From NCBI RefSeq assembly GCF_040196175.1, contig NZ_JBEFNF010000001.1, forward strand, positions 62,001 through 126,000: DNA of 64,000 nt. The letters run 5' to 3'. A program made the translations under genes and the position numbers. Source of the stretch: Halospina sp040196175. GTDB lineage: Bacteria > Pseudomonadota > Gammaproteobacteria > Pseudomonadales > Oleiphilaceae. Positions 1-9,167 of this stretch are shown here, piece by piece. Positions within the stretch are counted from its first letter, which is position 1. Each line of letters starts with the position of its first letter. The notes below the pieces were generated by a model. It searched no databases and had not been told where the DNA came from. It was given only the letters and a program-made list of their open reading frames with translations.

Positions 1-316
1 GATCCTGGACATTGGTCCGGACACCTCAGCGGCACTGGCCGAGGAGCTCAAAGGGGCGAACACCATTATCTGGAACGGGCCTGTGGGTGTGTTCGAGATT
101 GAGGCGTTTTCCCATGGCACGCGCAAGCTCGGTGATGCCATTGCCAGTAGCGGTGCGTTTTCTCTGGCAGGCGGGGGTGATACCGTAGCTGCCATTGACG
201 AATTCGGTCTGAGCGACCGGATTTCCTACATTTCGACCGGTGGGGGCGCCTTCCTGGAGTTTGTGGAGGGTAAGACGCTGCCGGCGGTTGCCGTACTTGA
301 GGAGCGCGGCGCTTGA
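1..316 (+). CDS. pgk: Phosphoglycerate kinase, C-terminal part (5' end outside window)
   Basis: Only the last ~104 codons are present; the frame is open from base 2. The residues match the C-terminal nucleotide-binding lobe of phosphoglycerate kinase: IIWNGPVGVFE, then SHGTRKL, then a glycine-rich AGGGDTVAAIDEFG loop and STGGGAFLEFVEGK before the stop. The enzyme interconverts 1,3-bisphosphoglycerate and 3-phosphoglycerate in the cytosol. The next gene on the same strand, 37 bp downstream, is a class II aldolase, the usual gammaproteobacterial pgk-fba order, so the two are likely co-transcribed. Confidence 0.95.
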   Translation, partial: ILDIGPDTSAALAEELKGANTIIWNGPVGVFEIEAFSHGTRKLGDAIASSGAFSLAGGGDTVAAIDEFGLSDRISYISTGGGAFLEFVEGKTLPAVAVLEERGA

Positions 317-353
317 GCGCCGTCACCCAACCTGATAATAAGGAGAGGCCGAC

Positions 354-1418
354 ATGGCACTGATTTCCATGCGACAACTGCTGGACCATGCCGCCGAACA
401 CGGTTACGGCGTGCCAGCATTCAACGTGAACAATCTGGAGCAGATGCGCGCCATCATGATGGCCGCAAACAAAACGGACAGCCCAGTGATCGTTCAGGCG
501 TCCGCGGGGGCGCGTAAGTACGCCGGTGCCCCATTCCTTCGCCGCTTGATGGAGGGCGCAGCCGAGGAATGGCCGCATATTCCGATTGCTGTGCACCAGG
601 ATCACGGCACCAGCCCGGCGGTGTGCCAGCGCTCCATCCAGCTCGGTTTCACCTCTGTGATGATGGACGGTTCCCTTGGTGAGGATGGCAAGACGCCCAT
701 GGATTACGACTACAACATGGGCGTTACGCGCCAAACCGTTGAGATGGCGCATGCCTGCGGTGTGTCCGTGGAAGGTGAGCTGGGTTGTCTGGGATCGCTG
801 GAATCCGGTGAAGCCGGCGAGGAAGACGGCGTGGGCGCCTCCGGCAAGCTCAGCCAGGACCAGATGCTGACGGATCCGGAAGAGGCGGCTCAGTTCGTCA
901 AGGATACCTATTGCGACGCGCTAGCGATCGCCATCGGCACCAGCCACGGCGCCTACAAGTTCACCCGCCCGCCGACCGGCGACATCCTGGCCATTGACCG
1001 TATCAAGGAGATCCACGCGCGCATTCCGGATACCCATCTGGTGATGCACGGCTCGTCCTCGGTTCCGCAGGAGTGGCTGGACATTATCAACGAGTACGGC
1101 GGTGAGATTCCGGAAACCTACGGTGTTCCGGTGGAAGAGATCGCGGAAGGCATTCGCCATGGCGTGCGCAAGGTGAACGTCGATACCGACCTGCGTCTGG
1201 CGGCCACCGCTTCGGTACGCCGTTTCCTGGCTCAGAACCCGGCGGAATTTGATCCGCGCAAGTTCATGAAAGAAGCCCTCGCCGGTATGTACGATGTGTG
1301 CGTGAAGCGCTACGAGGCGTTTGGCACAGCGGGCAATGCCAGCAAGATCACGCCGATCAAGCTCGAGGACATGGTCAGCCGTTACGACAGCGGCGAGCTG
1401 GATCCCAAAGTCAACTGA
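354..1418 (+). CDS. fba: Class II fructose-bisphosphate aldolase (Calvin-cycle/long subtype)
   Basis: 354 aa, full length for the class IIB-like long aldolase (Fba/CbbA). It cleaves fructose 1,6-bisphosphate to DHAP and glyceraldehyde 3-phosphate with a divalent metal. Visible signatures are the metal-site histidine in VHQDHGTS (about residue 83), SVMMDGSL, the glutamate in SVEGELG, the histidine in IGTSHGAYK, HGSSSVP, and the C-terminal VRKVNVDTDLR phosphate-binding stretch. The ATG is preceded by AAGGAGAGGCCGAC, a good ribosome site. It follows pgk closely and ends before a perfect palindrome that probably terminates the transcript. Confidence 0.95.
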   Translation: MALISMRQLLDHAAEHGYGVPAFNVNNLEQMRAIMMAANKTDSPVIVQASAGARKYAGAPFLRRLMEGAAEEWPHIPIAVHQDHGTSPAVCQRSIQLGFTSVMMDGSLGEDGKTPMDYDYNMGVTRQTVEMAHACGVSVEGELGCLGSLESGEAGEEDGVGASGKLSQDQMLTDPEEAAQFVKDTYCDALAIAIGTSHGAYKFTRPPTGDILAIDRIKEIHARIPDTHLVMHGSSSVPQEWLDIINEYGGEIPETYGVPVEEIAEGIRHGVRKVNVDTDLRLAATASVRRFLAQNPAEFDPRKFMKEALAGMYDVCVKRYEAFGTAGNASKITPIKLEDMVSRYDSGELDPKVN

Positions 1419-1450
1419 GCTCTGGTCATTCGCGCCCCTCATCAAGCATG

Positions 1451-1474
1451 AAGGGGCCGCGATCGCGGCCCCTT
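1451..1474. terminator. Perfect 24-nt palindrome between convergent genes
   Basis: A perfect self-complementary sequence (12-bp half-site AAGGGGCCGCGA) lies 33 bp after the fba stop and 25 bp before the stop of the convergent permease gene. It can form a strong GC stem from either strand. There is no clear U-run after it, so a role as a bidirectional terminator is inferred from position and stem strength. Confidence 0.6.
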
Positions 1475-1499
1475 CCGGCATCCGAAGCAGCCTCCGGCC

Positions 1500-2567
1500 C
1501 TATTCACGACTTTCGGGTTGAGGGTCGGGATCTTTGAAGTCGCGGATAAAGATGCCCCAGAAGGCGGTGAACAGGGCTGCAATCAGCGGGCCGATAACGA
1601 AGCCATTGACGCCGAACAGGATCAGCCCGCCCAGGGTGGAGAGCAGTACCATATAGTCCGGCAGTTTGGTGTCGCGTCCAACCAGGACCGGGCGCAGCAG
1701 GTTATCGATCAGTCCGATGACCACGGTTCCGAACAGCACCAGTATGATGGACTGGATCCAGTTGCCGATGGCGAACAGGTAAATCGCCGCCGGAACCCAG
1801 ATCAGGCCGGCACCCACTGCAGGGATCAGCGACAGTACCCCCATAACCACGCCCCAGAGGATGGCCGCCGGCAGCGCCAGAGTCCAGAAAATGAACCCGC
1901 CGAGAAAGCCCTGGATCGCGGCGATGACGACGTTGCCCTTGATGGTGGCGCGGGTGACCTCAGCAAACTTGCCAAGCAGCAGCTGTTCGCGTTCCTGGCT
2001 CAGAGGGATGGCCTGGCCGATGAGATTGCGCAGGTGATCACCGTCACGCAGCAGGAAGAACGCCAGATAGAGCATGACACCAAAATGGATGAAGAATCGG
2101 GCCGTGTTCTGCCCGATGTTGAGCGCCGACTGGGCGAAGAACTGACCGCCCTGCATCACGGTTTTGACCGCGCGTTCGCGCAGTGACTCGATGTCAACGC
2201 CAAAGTATTCCAGGGCGGTACCAATGAACGGAACAGTCTCCCCGATTCGGTCCATAAAGGCCCGGGGATCGATTTCACCCGCCTGGATCTGCTGGTAAAG
2301 ATTGACGCCCTCAAAGACGAACGAAGCAGCCACGAACAGGGTCGGCAGGATCACGATGGTCAGGCAGAACCCTAGCGTGGCCAGAGCTGTAATATTCGGC
2401 CGCTCGCCCCAGAGTCGTGTAAAATACTGCTGTGCCGGGAAGAAAATGATGGCAATGGCGCAGGCCCAGAAAATGGCGCCAAAGAACGGCTGCATCAGAT
2501 ACAGAAAAAGCGCTGTGACGATGAGTAGCAGGAACAGGAAGCTGCGCTGTTCGAGACGTGCCTGCAT
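1500..2567 (-). CDS. AI-2E family (PerM/YhhT-like) membrane permease
   Basis: 355 aa integral membrane protein. It shows the layout of the AI-2E/PerM family: two N-terminal membrane segments (FLFLLLIVTALFLYLM and ATLGFCLTIVILPTLFV), a long central soluble stretch, then a C-terminal bundle with the typical AAIQGFLGGFIFW, GVLSLIPAVGAGLIWVPAA and DNLLRPVLVG motifs. Members are often called AI-2 exporters, but the substrate is unknown for most and I assign none. The ATG at 2567 is chosen because AAGGATCCACTCC lies just upstream; an upstream in-frame start at 2627 would overlap the divergent yigZ start region. Confidence 0.88.
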   Translation of the reverse strand: MQARLEQRSFLFLLLIVTALFLYLMQPFFGAIFWACAIAIIFFPAQQYFTRLWGERPNITALATLGFCLTIVILPTLFVAASFVFEGVNLYQQIQAGEIDPRAFMDRIGETVPFIGTALEYFGVDIESLRERAVKTVMQGGQFFAQSALNIGQNTARFFIHFGVMLYLAFFLLRDGDHLRNLIGQAIPLSQEREQLLLGKFAEVTRATIKGNVVIAAIQGFLGGFIFWTLALPAAILWGVVMGVLSLIPAVGAGLIWVPAAIYLFAIGNWIQSIILVLFGTVVIGLIDNLLRPVLVGRDTKLPDYMVLLSTLGGLILFGVNGFVIGPLIAALFTAFWGIFIRDFKDPDPQPESRE

Positions 2568-2614
2568 GGAGTGGATCCTTCCCGGGTTGATGAGAGCAGA
2601 GGATACTGCGGGCG

Positions 2615-3241
2615 ATGACGGATGCACAAACCAACAATGACAGCTGGCCGGTGCCGGCGGGTGAAACCGAAGCGGAAACCGGGGTGCGAAAAAGCCGGTT
2701 CATAGCCAGGGCGGCACCGGCTTTGAGCCGGGAAGAAGCGCTGGCTTTTGTGGCGCGGGCGCGCAGGGAACACCCCGAGGCCCGGCATCACTGCTGGGCC
2801 TGTGTGATTGGCGCCCCGGGCAGGGCAACCAGTGCGGCCATGAACGATGATGGTGAGCCATCAGGCACAGCCGGCAGGCCGATTCTCAATGTGATTGAGC
2901 ATAAGGGGATTGGCGACATCGTGGTTGTCGTCATCCGCTACTTCGGCGGCGTGAAGCTGGGCGCGGGTGGTCTGGTGCGTGCCTATGCGGGCGCGGCGGA
3001 AGCGGTTCTGTCATCGCTGGCTGTCGATCACCGTGAACCCAAAGCCACGTTGAAGCTTGAGGCCGGTTTCGCGGATGAGCAGCCCCTGCGGCTGGCGTTG
3101 GATCGGCTGGGTGGCGAGCTCGAAGCCATTGAGTACGCGCAGGGGATTTCCACTCGCATTTCTGTTCCCGAGACGGCGCGCGAGGCACTTTGCTGCTGGG
3201 CCGCTGATCGAGGCCTGACAGTGACGGCGTTCTCCCCCTAG
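2615..3241 (+). CDS. yigZ: YigZ/IMPACT family protein (UPF0029)
   Basis: 208 aa, normal length for YigZ. The N-terminal UPF0029 domain shows RKSRFIARAAPALSREEA, the conserved HHCWACVIG and the NDDGEPSGTAGRPIL signature, followed by IVVVVIRYFGGVKLGAGGLVRAY; a smaller C-terminal domain follows (about residues 135-208). The molecular function is not settled; eukaryotic IMPACT acts in translation control. The stop codon TAG (3239-3241) overlaps the stop of the convergent gene (complement of 3238-3240) by two bases, so the two coding regions meet without any spacer. Confidence 0.93.
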   Translation: MTDAQTNNDSWPVPAGETEAETGVRKSRFIARAAPALSREEALAFVARARREHPEARHHCWACVIGAPGRATSAAMNDDGEPSGTAGRPILNVIEHKGIGDIVVVVIRYFGGVKLGAGGLVRAYAGAAEAVLSSLAVDHREPKATLKLEAGFADEQPLRLALDRLGGELEAIEYAQGISTRISVPETAREALCCWAADRGLTVTAFSP

Positions 3242-3897
3242 AAGCGAAGTTGGGCGCCGATGCCGTTCGCGGTCAGGTAGACATTGGTCCGCACCTTAAC
3301 TGCGGCCTGCCCGATGCCGATCACGTTGGCCTCGCTCATGGTACGCGGAAAAGTCCAGAGCTTGATCTCATTGACCAGCATTCCGGTTACCGCCACCTGT
3401 AGCGCGTCATCATGGCGGCCATCCCCTTCGGCGATGGCGTGATAGGCGCCGCTATTAACGATCAGCGACCCCACACGCCCGCGCCAGCCCGTACGGCTCT
3501 GTTCGGCTCGGGCCAGCGCCCTGGCATTGCGGCGGGCGTCATCCAGCGCGCCCGTGCCATCCCGGTCAATGGCATGGTGATCCTGATAGGCCGCCAGGTG
3601 GGGGGGTGTTTTGATGATGGTATCCAGTAATCCAAGTGTTGAGGTGATGGCACGCACCCGCGCGTCATACTCATCCGCTTGGGTTTCAGCGGTGGCGCTG
3701 GAAAGCGCGCTGAAAGCGGCGGAGCCGGCGAAGAAAAGGCTCCAGCGCTGGCGCCAGGTCTGGGCGCTGTCCAGGCCCTCCGCCATGACCTGGTCGAGCG
3801 TCTGCCATTGCGGCTGCTGTTGGGCTTTGGCGGGCAGGGTAGCAACGGCTGTTGCTAATAGAGGGCCAGCTATCAGCAGGCGGGTTGAACGGCCCAT
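3238..3897 (-). CDS. Secreted protein of unknown function
   Basis: 219 aa. I do not recognise a family. The start at 3897 is preceded by GGAGGAGCGCA and gives a clean signal peptide (MGRSTRLLIAGPLLATAVATLPAKA, cleaved after AKA), so the protein is probably periplasmic. The mature part has a Gln-rich start, no further membrane segment apart from a moderately hydrophobic FFAGSAAFSALSSA stretch, a helical acidic/Arg region with DDARRNARALARAEQ, and a repeated-looking C-terminal VRTNVYLTANGIGAQLRF end. Convergent with yigZ and divergent from mrpA. Confidence 0.75.
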   Translation of the reverse strand: MGRSTRLLIAGPLLATAVATLPAKAQQQPQWQTLDQVMAEGLDSAQTWRQRWSLFFAGSAAFSALSSATAETQADEYDARVRAITSTLGLLDTIIKTPPHLAAYQDHHAIDRDGTGALDDARRNARALARAEQSRTGWRGRVGSLIVNSGAYHAIAEGDGRHDDALQVAVTGMLVNEIKLWTFPRTMSEANVIGIGQAAVKVRTNVYLTANGIGAQLRF

Positions 3898-4061
3898 TGC
3901 GCTCCTCCGGATCAGTCGTGATTGCGTTTGAGCCGGTATTGTGGGCATGTACAGCCCTTCGATGATGTGATGGAGCGCACTGGAGCGGAGTTTCTTGCCA
4001 TTCATCAAAGGGGTCCGGTATCCTCCGCAACAATGTCCAGCCCTAGGAGCACCCCGAACTG

Positions 4062-6362
4062 ATGCTGCCTGCCGTTCTTTCCGGATTCATTCTGGCGCTG
4101 TTCGCCCCGCTGATCTGCAGGGTGGCCGGTGACCGGTGTGGCTGGGTGTTCGCGCTGCTTCCAGCAACCCTTTTCGTGTGGTTTGCGGGGCTGCTTCCGG
4201 ACGTCATGGCCAATGGCGCCCAGGTGGTGCGTTACCCATGGTTCCCGGCCATGGACGTCAATCTGGATTTCCTGGTGGATGGTCTGTCGCTGATGTTCGC
4301 ATTGCTGATCAGTGGCATCGGCACTTTTATTCTCATCTATGCGGGAGGTTATCTGAAAGGCCACGCCTTCCTGGGGCGGTTCTATGTGTGCATGCTCAGT
4401 TTCATGGCCTCTATGCTCGGGGTGGTGCTGTCGGATAATCTCGTGACGTTCTTTGTGTTCTGGGAACTGACCAGCATCACCTCCTATCTGCTGATTGGTT
4501 TTGAGCACGAGGACGTCAAGGCCCGGGCCAGCGCCCTCCAGGGTCTGTTTGTAACAGTTGCCGGGGGGTTGGCCCTGATGGCCGGGCTCATCATGCTGGC
4601 GACCGTGGCAGGCTCCTATTCACTGAGCGGTGTGCTGGCCTCGGAGGCGGATCTGATCGGTCATGAGTGGGCCGTGCCCATGCTGCTGTGCATCCTGGCG
4701 GGCGCGTTCACCAAATCGGCGCAGGTGCCGTTCCACTTCTGGCTGCCCAACGCCATGGCCGCGCCCACTCCGGTTTCAGCCTTTCTGCATTCGGCCACCA
4801 TGGTGAAAGCCGGGGTCTATCTTCTGGCGCGGCTGAACCCGGCGCTGGGCGAGGCCCAGCTGTGGACACTTCTGCTCAGCCTGTTCGGCGGCCTGACCAT
4901 GTTCACCGGTGCCTTCCTGGCCATCACCCATACCGGGGCGAAGAAAGTGCTGGCTTATTCCACCATCATGGCGTTGGGCACCCTGGTGATGCTGATCGGC
5001 ATAGGCACCCATTACGCGCTGGTGGCCTTCGCGACCTTCCTGATAGCGCATTCGCTGTATAAGGGGGCGCTTTTCATGATCGCAGGTATCCTGGATCACG
5101 AGACCGGTACCAAGGATGTGGCGGAGATGGGAGGGCTGGCACGGCTGATGCCAGTTACTGCGATAGCAGCGGCGGTAGCCGCGCTGTCGCTTGCAGGGTT
5201 GCCGCCGCTGCTTGGTTTTGTTGGTAAGGAACTGATGTTTGAGGCGGTGCTTGAGGCGCCTGCCTGGCAGCGTCTTCTGCCGGTGCTGGCGGTTGGAGCG
5301 GGTATTGGCGTGATGGTGGCGGCTGGCATTATCGCCATCAAACCCTTCTTTGGTGAGCGCCGTGAAACTCCGAAGCACCCGCATGAGGCGCCGTTGTCCA
5401 TGCTGGCCGGGCCTGTGGTTCTGGCCGGGCTGTCGCTTTTGTTCGGGGTGGCTCTGTTCATCCCAGAGCAGACTCTGGTGGGCCCCGTTGTGGCATCGCT
5501 CGGCGGTGTGGCTCAGAAAGTGCACCTGTCCCTTTGGCATGGTGTGAATCTGCCCCTGATGTTGTCGCTCGGCTGCCTGTTGGTGGCCGTGGTGATCCTG
5601 CGCTTCTGGTCGAGTCTGCAGCCGCAACTGGCTATTGTGCGAGACGGGCTCGGGCGCTTTGGTCCCGAAGCGGGGTATTTCCGCATCATGGAGTGGCTGA
5701 CCCGCATTGCTACCTGGCAGACCCGGGTGCTGCAGAATGGCACCATGGGCAACTACATGATTACGCTGGCGCTGACCACCGTCGGTATTACTGGCTTCAC
5801 ACTGTTTACCCAGTATGGTCTGCCACTGCGGCTGCCGGTGCCTGATTCCGGTTTTGCCGCAGGAATCGCTCTGCTTATGGTGATGTCGGCTTTCTTCGCC
5901 ACGAGTACAATCTCACGGCTGGGGGCTGTCGCCGCCATGAGTGTCGTCGGGTTTGCCGTAGCTCTGATTTTCATTCTTTTCAGTGCGCCTGATCTGGGCA
6001 TCACTCAGATTCTGGTCGAGACGCTGACCGTGATCCTGCTGGTTCTGGTGCTTTTCCGGCTGCCTGGGTTCACGCGCATGTCGTCGCCGCTGGAACGCGG
6101 GCGTGACATCATCGTGGCGGTGCTGTTCGGCTCGCTCATGACTGTATTGATTCTGGCGGCGACCGAGGTACAGTTCTTCGATCCCATCTCGGCGGAGCAT
6201 GTCGCGCGCAGTGTTTCGGACGGGCATGGGCGCAACATTGTCAATGTGATCCTGGTCGATTTCCGGGCGCTGGACACCCTTGGTGAGATCTTTGTGCTCG
6301 CTCTGGCAGCGACCGGCGTCTACTCGATGATCCGGTTCAAGGCGGAGGAGCAGTCCGCATGA
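4062..6362 (+). CDS. mrpA: Na+/H+ antiporter subunit A (MrpA/MnhA)
   Basis: 766 aa, first subunit of the Mrp complex, which exchanges cytoplasmic Na+ (or K+) for protons across the inner membrane and is homologous to the NuoL arm of complex I. Visible are the proton-antiporter core with FFVFWELTSITSYLLIGFEH (conserved TM5 glutamate), the lysine-bearing SAQVPFHFWLPNAM and SAFLHSATMVKAGVYLLAR, and a C-terminal DUF4040-type part (APDLGITQILVETLTV) ending in an MrpB-like segment (LDTLGEIFVLALAATG). The ATG has an AGGAGCACC site upstream. mrpB starts at 6359, overlapping the stop by 4 bp, which implies translational coupling. Confidence 0.96.
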   Translation: MLPAVLSGFILALFAPLICRVAGDRCGWVFALLPATLFVWFAGLLPDVMANGAQVVRYPWFPAMDVNLDFLVDGLSLMFALLISGIGTFILIYAGGYLKGHAFLGRFYVCMLSFMASMLGVVLSDNLVTFFVFWELTSITSYLLIGFEHEDVKARASALQGLFVTVAGGLALMAGLIMLATVAGSYSLSGVLASEADLIGHEWAVPMLLCILAGAFTKSAQVPFHFWLPNAMAAPTPVSAFLHSATMVKAGVYLLARLNPALGEAQLWTLLLSLFGGLTMFTGAFLAITHTGAKKVLAYSTIMALGTLVMLIGIGTHYALVAFATFLIAHSLYKGALFMIAGILDHETGTKDVAEMGGLARLMPVTAIAAAVAALSLAGLPPLLGFVGKELMFEAVLEAPAWQRLLPVLAVGAGIGVMVAAGIIAIKPFFGERRETPKHPHEAPLSMLAGPVVLAGLSLLFGVALFIPEQTLVGPVVASLGGVAQKVHLSLWHGVNLPLMLSLGCLLVAVVILRFWSSLQPQLAIVRDGLGRFGPEAGYFRIMEWLTRIATWQTRVLQNGTMGNYMITLALTTVGITGFTLFTQYGLPLRLPVPDSGFAAGIALLMVMSAFFATSTISRLGAVAAMSVVGFAVALIFILFSAPDLGITQILVETLTVILLVLVLFRLPGFTRMSSPLERGRDIIVAVLFGSLMTVLILAATEVQFFDPISAEHVARSVSDGHGRNIVNVILVDFRALDTLGEIFVLALAATGVYSMIRFKAEEQSA

Positions 6363-6796
6363 AGGAAGCCAATACACTGATTCTGCGCACAGCGGCGCTG
6401 TTCCTGGTGCCTATGCAGCTGCTGTTCTCGGTTTTTCTCTTGCTACGGGGCCATGATGAGCCCGGTGGTGGTTTCATCGCCGGGCTCGTGGCCTCGGGGG
6501 CAGTGGTCCTGTTCCTGTTCTCCTATGGTGTCAGCGCAACGCGCGAGCTGTTACGCGTGGACCCGCGTGATTTTCTGGGCGTGGGGCTGCTGATCGGGTT
6601 GGCCTCGATCGTACCCTCACTGGTGCTGGGCCAGCCGGCTATGACCGCCCAGTGGTGGGCGATTCCACTGCCTGGCGGTGACTACTACAAGTTCTCGACG
6701 CCGCTGATTTTTGATGTCGGCGTTTACCTGACTGTTATCGGTTCGATTCTCACTATGGTCGTGGGTCTTTCCGAGTCGGAGGAATCCGATGCCTGA
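6359..6796 (+). CDS. mrpB: Na+/H+ antiporter subunit B (MrpB/MnhB)
   Basis: 145 aa, four predicted membrane segments. It carries the MnhB signature FSVFLLLRGHDEPGGGFIAGLV near residue 30 and the conserved PLGG-like loop TPLIFDVGVYLTVIGSIL near the C terminus. It is a membrane subunit required for assembly of the Mrp antiporter. The start codon overlaps the mrpA stop (ATGA), and mrpC begins 15 bp after its stop. Confidence 0.95.
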   Translation: MKEANTLILRTAALFLVPMQLLFSVFLLLRGHDEPGGGFIAGLVASGAVVLFLFSYGVSATRELLRVDPRDFLGVGLLIGLASIVPSLVLGQPAMTAQWWAIPLPGGDYYKFSTPLIFDVGVYLTVIGSILTMVVGLSESEESDA

Positions 6797-6811
6797 GTAC
6801 GGAGGCTGCTG

Positions 6812-7159
6812 ATGGAAACACTGATGGCCTACATCGTAGGCGCGCTCTTTGCCGCGGCGTTATACATGATGCTGCGCCGCTCCATCGTCAAGCTGGTGAT
6901 TGGCCTGATGCTGATCAGCAATGCGGCCAATCTGCTGATTTTTACTGTGGCAGGGATGCGCGAAGGGGCTCCGCCTCTGATTCCTGAGGGCGCACAGGTT
7001 CCGGCCTCAGCCGTTGCCGACCCGCTGCCGCAGGCGCTGATCCTGACCGCCATCGTCATCGCTTTCGGAGTGCTGGCGTTCTCGGTCGTATTGATCCATC
7101 GCGCCTACGAAGTGGTCGGCACGGATGACCTCGACCGGATGAAGGATACCGATACCTGA
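6812..7159 (+). CDS. mrpC: Na+/H+ antiporter subunit C (MrpC/MnhC, NuoK-like)
   Basis: 115 aa, three membrane segments, homologous to NuoK. Visible: MRRSIVKLVIGLMLISNAANLLIF and the C-terminal PQALILTAIVIAFGVLAF, which contains the conserved DPLPQALILTAIVI motif of this family. Its last base is the first base of the mrpD start codon, so translation is likely coupled. Confidence 0.95.
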   Translation: METLMAYIVGALFAAALYMMLRRSIVKLVIGLMLISNAANLLIFTVAGMREGAPPLIPEGAQVPASAVADPLPQALILTAIVIAFGVLAFSVVLIHRAYEVVGTDDLDRMKDTDT

Positions 7160-8670
7160 TGTCCCTGGCTGTTGCTCCCATTCTGGTTCCGCTTTTCTTC
7201 GGGGCCCTGTCGCTGGCGTTGTGGCGTTACCGTATCGCCCAGCGTGTGCTGGGCTTGGCCGGAACCCTGGTACTGCTTCTGGTGTCGGTGCGCCTGCTGC
7301 AGGTGGTGCACGCCGAAGGCATGGTGGTGCTCCACATGGGCGGTTGGGCCGCGCCGCTGGGGATCACGCTGGCTGTGGATATGCTGGGCGCCATCATGGT
7401 TGCGCTCACCGGCATAACAGGCCTTGCTATTGCCCTGTTCTCCATGGGCGACACACCAGAGCGCCATGAACACTTTGGCTACTACCCGCTGATGCACTTG
7501 CTGTTGGCGGGGGTTGTCGGGTCCTTCGTGACCGGTGATATTTTTAATCTCTATGTCTGGTTCGAGGTGATGCTGATTGCCTCTTTTGCGCTTCTGACCC
7601 TGGGAGGTGAACGGGCGCAGATGGAGGGGGCGATCAAGTATGTGACCCTGAACCTGTTTTCCTCGGCGATTTTCCTGTCCGCCGTGGGGATCCTCTACGG
7701 GCTGCTCGGGACCCTGAACATGGCCGATATCGCCCTGAAAATTGATCAGGTGGAGAACACCGCCCTGATCAACGTGGTGGCCGTGATGTTCATGGTGGCC
7801 TTCGGCATCAAGGCCTCGGCTTTTCCGCTGTTCTTCTGGCTGCCGGCCTCCTATCACACGCCGCTGGTAGGTGTTTCAGCGTTGTTCGCGGGGCTGCTTA
7901 CCAAGGTCGGGGTCTATGCGCTGTTCCGCATGTTTACCATTGTGTTCGATCACGATATAGCCTACACCCACGAGATTCTGGTCTGGGTAGCCGGCTTTAC
8001 CATGCTTTCCGGGGTGCTCGGCGCCGCCGCCCAGTACGAGTTCCGGCGGATCCTGTCATTCCATATCGTCAGCCAGATTGGCTATATGATTCTGGGGCTG
8101 GCGTTGTTTACACCTCTGGCGATTATTGGGGGTGTGTTCTACATCATGCACCACATCATCGTTAAGACGACGCTTTTCCTGATCAGTGGTGTGACGTACC
8201 GGTTAACCGGAACCCATGAGCTCAAAGCGCTGGGCGGGTATTACCGCAGCCGGCCGATGCTGTCGATCCTCTTCCTTATTCCGGCATTCTCGCTGGCGGG
8301 AATGCCGCCGCTTTCCGGATTCTTCGCCAAGTTCATCGTCATCCGTGCCGGTATCGAGGCGCAGGCCTGGGGCGTGACTGCTGTGGCTCTGCTGGTGGGG
8401 CTTCTGACGCTTTATTCCATGACCAAGATCTGGGCCGAAGTTTTCTGGAAGGCGGCGCCGGATACCGAGTCAGGGGCGGTAACCGAGGGGAGTGCAGCGG
8501 CGAACACTGCGGGGCTGGGCTGGATGTACACGGCCATAGCGGGGCTGGCTGCCTGTACGCTGTTCATTGGTCTCAACGGTGAGCCCATTTACGCTCTGGC
8601 GGAGACAGCGGCGCAGCAGCTGCTCAACCCTGACCGTTACATCGAGGCGGTACTGGAGGCGCGGCCATGA
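7159..8670 (+). CDS. mrpD: Na+/H+ antiporter subunit D (MrpD/MnhD)
   Basis: 503 aa, the second NuoL/M/N-like antiporter subunit, about 14 membrane segments. Visible: GDIFNLYVWFEVMLIASFALL with the conserved glutamate, KASAFPLFFWLPASYHTP with the conserved lysine, VSALFAGLLTKVGVYALFR, and FSLAGMPPLSGFFAKF. It forms the second half-channel with MrpA. The start overlaps the mrpC stop by one base, and mrpE overlaps its end by 4 bp. Confidence 0.96.
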   Translation: MSLAVAPILVPLFFGALSLALWRYRIAQRVLGLAGTLVLLLVSVRLLQVVHAEGMVVLHMGGWAAPLGITLAVDMLGAIMVALTGITGLAIALFSMGDTPERHEHFGYYPLMHLLLAGVVGSFVTGDIFNLYVWFEVMLIASFALLTLGGERAQMEGAIKYVTLNLFSSAIFLSAVGILYGLLGTLNMADIALKIDQVENTALINVVAVMFMVAFGIKASAFPLFFWLPASYHTPLVGVSALFAGLLTKVGVYALFRMFTIVFDHDIAYTHEILVWVAGFTMLSGVLGAAAQYEFRRILSFHIVSQIGYMILGLALFTPLAIIGGVFYIMHHIIVKTTLFLISGVTYRLTGTHELKALGGYYRSRPMLSILFLIPAFSLAGMPPLSGFFAKFIVIRAGIEAQAWGVTAVALLVGLLTLYSMTKIWAEVFWKAAPDTESGAVTEGSAAANTAGLGWMYTAIAGLAACTLFIGLNGEPIYALAETAAQQLLNPDRYIEAVLEARP

Positions 8671-9140
8671 TTCCTTTCTTCTGGAACGTGATTCTGGCCC
8701 TGTTGTGGGTGGCGCTGACCGGCAGCTTTTCCGGTGGCAACCTGTTGGCCGGCTTTTTCTTCGGGTACCTGGCGCTGGCGGTGCTGCAGCGCCATGTCCC
8801 AGTGCTCTATGGCTATTCCCAGCGGGCGCCAAGGTTTCTGGCTTTCGCGGTGTTTTTTCTCAAAGAGTTGATCGTCGCTAATGTGCGGGTGGCGTACGAC
8901 GTCATCACCCCGGTCTGGTACATGAAGCCCGGCGTGATCGCCATGCGCCTGGAGGCGGAAACGGATATCGAGATCACGCTGGTGGCGAATCTGATCTCGC
9001 TCACCCCGGGCACTCTGAGCCTGGACGTTTCCGACGACCGCAAGGTGCTCTACATCCATGCCATGTTCATGGCTGATGAACAGGAACTGCGCGACAGCCT
9101 GCAAGAGCTGGAGCGCCGGATCCTGCGTGTGCTGCGTTAG
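8667..9140 (+). CDS. mrpE: Na+/H+ antiporter subunit E (MrpE/MnhE)
   Basis: 157 aa with two N-terminal membrane segments and a soluble C-terminal domain. The typical MnhE features are present: LIVANVRVAYDVITP, then VANLISLTPGTLSLDVSDDRKVLYIHAM. The start overlaps the mrpD stop (ATGA). The subunit is needed for full antiport activity. Confidence 0.95.
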   Translation: MIPFFWNVILALLWVALTGSFSGGNLLAGFFFGYLALAVLQRHVPVLYGYSQRAPRFLAFAVFFLKELIVANVRVAYDVITPVWYMKPGVIAMRLEAETDIEITLVANLISLTPGTLSLDVSDDRKVLYIHAMFMADEQELRDSLQELERRILRVLR

Positions 9141-9167
9141 CATAAAGGTCTGTGGGGGATTGATACG

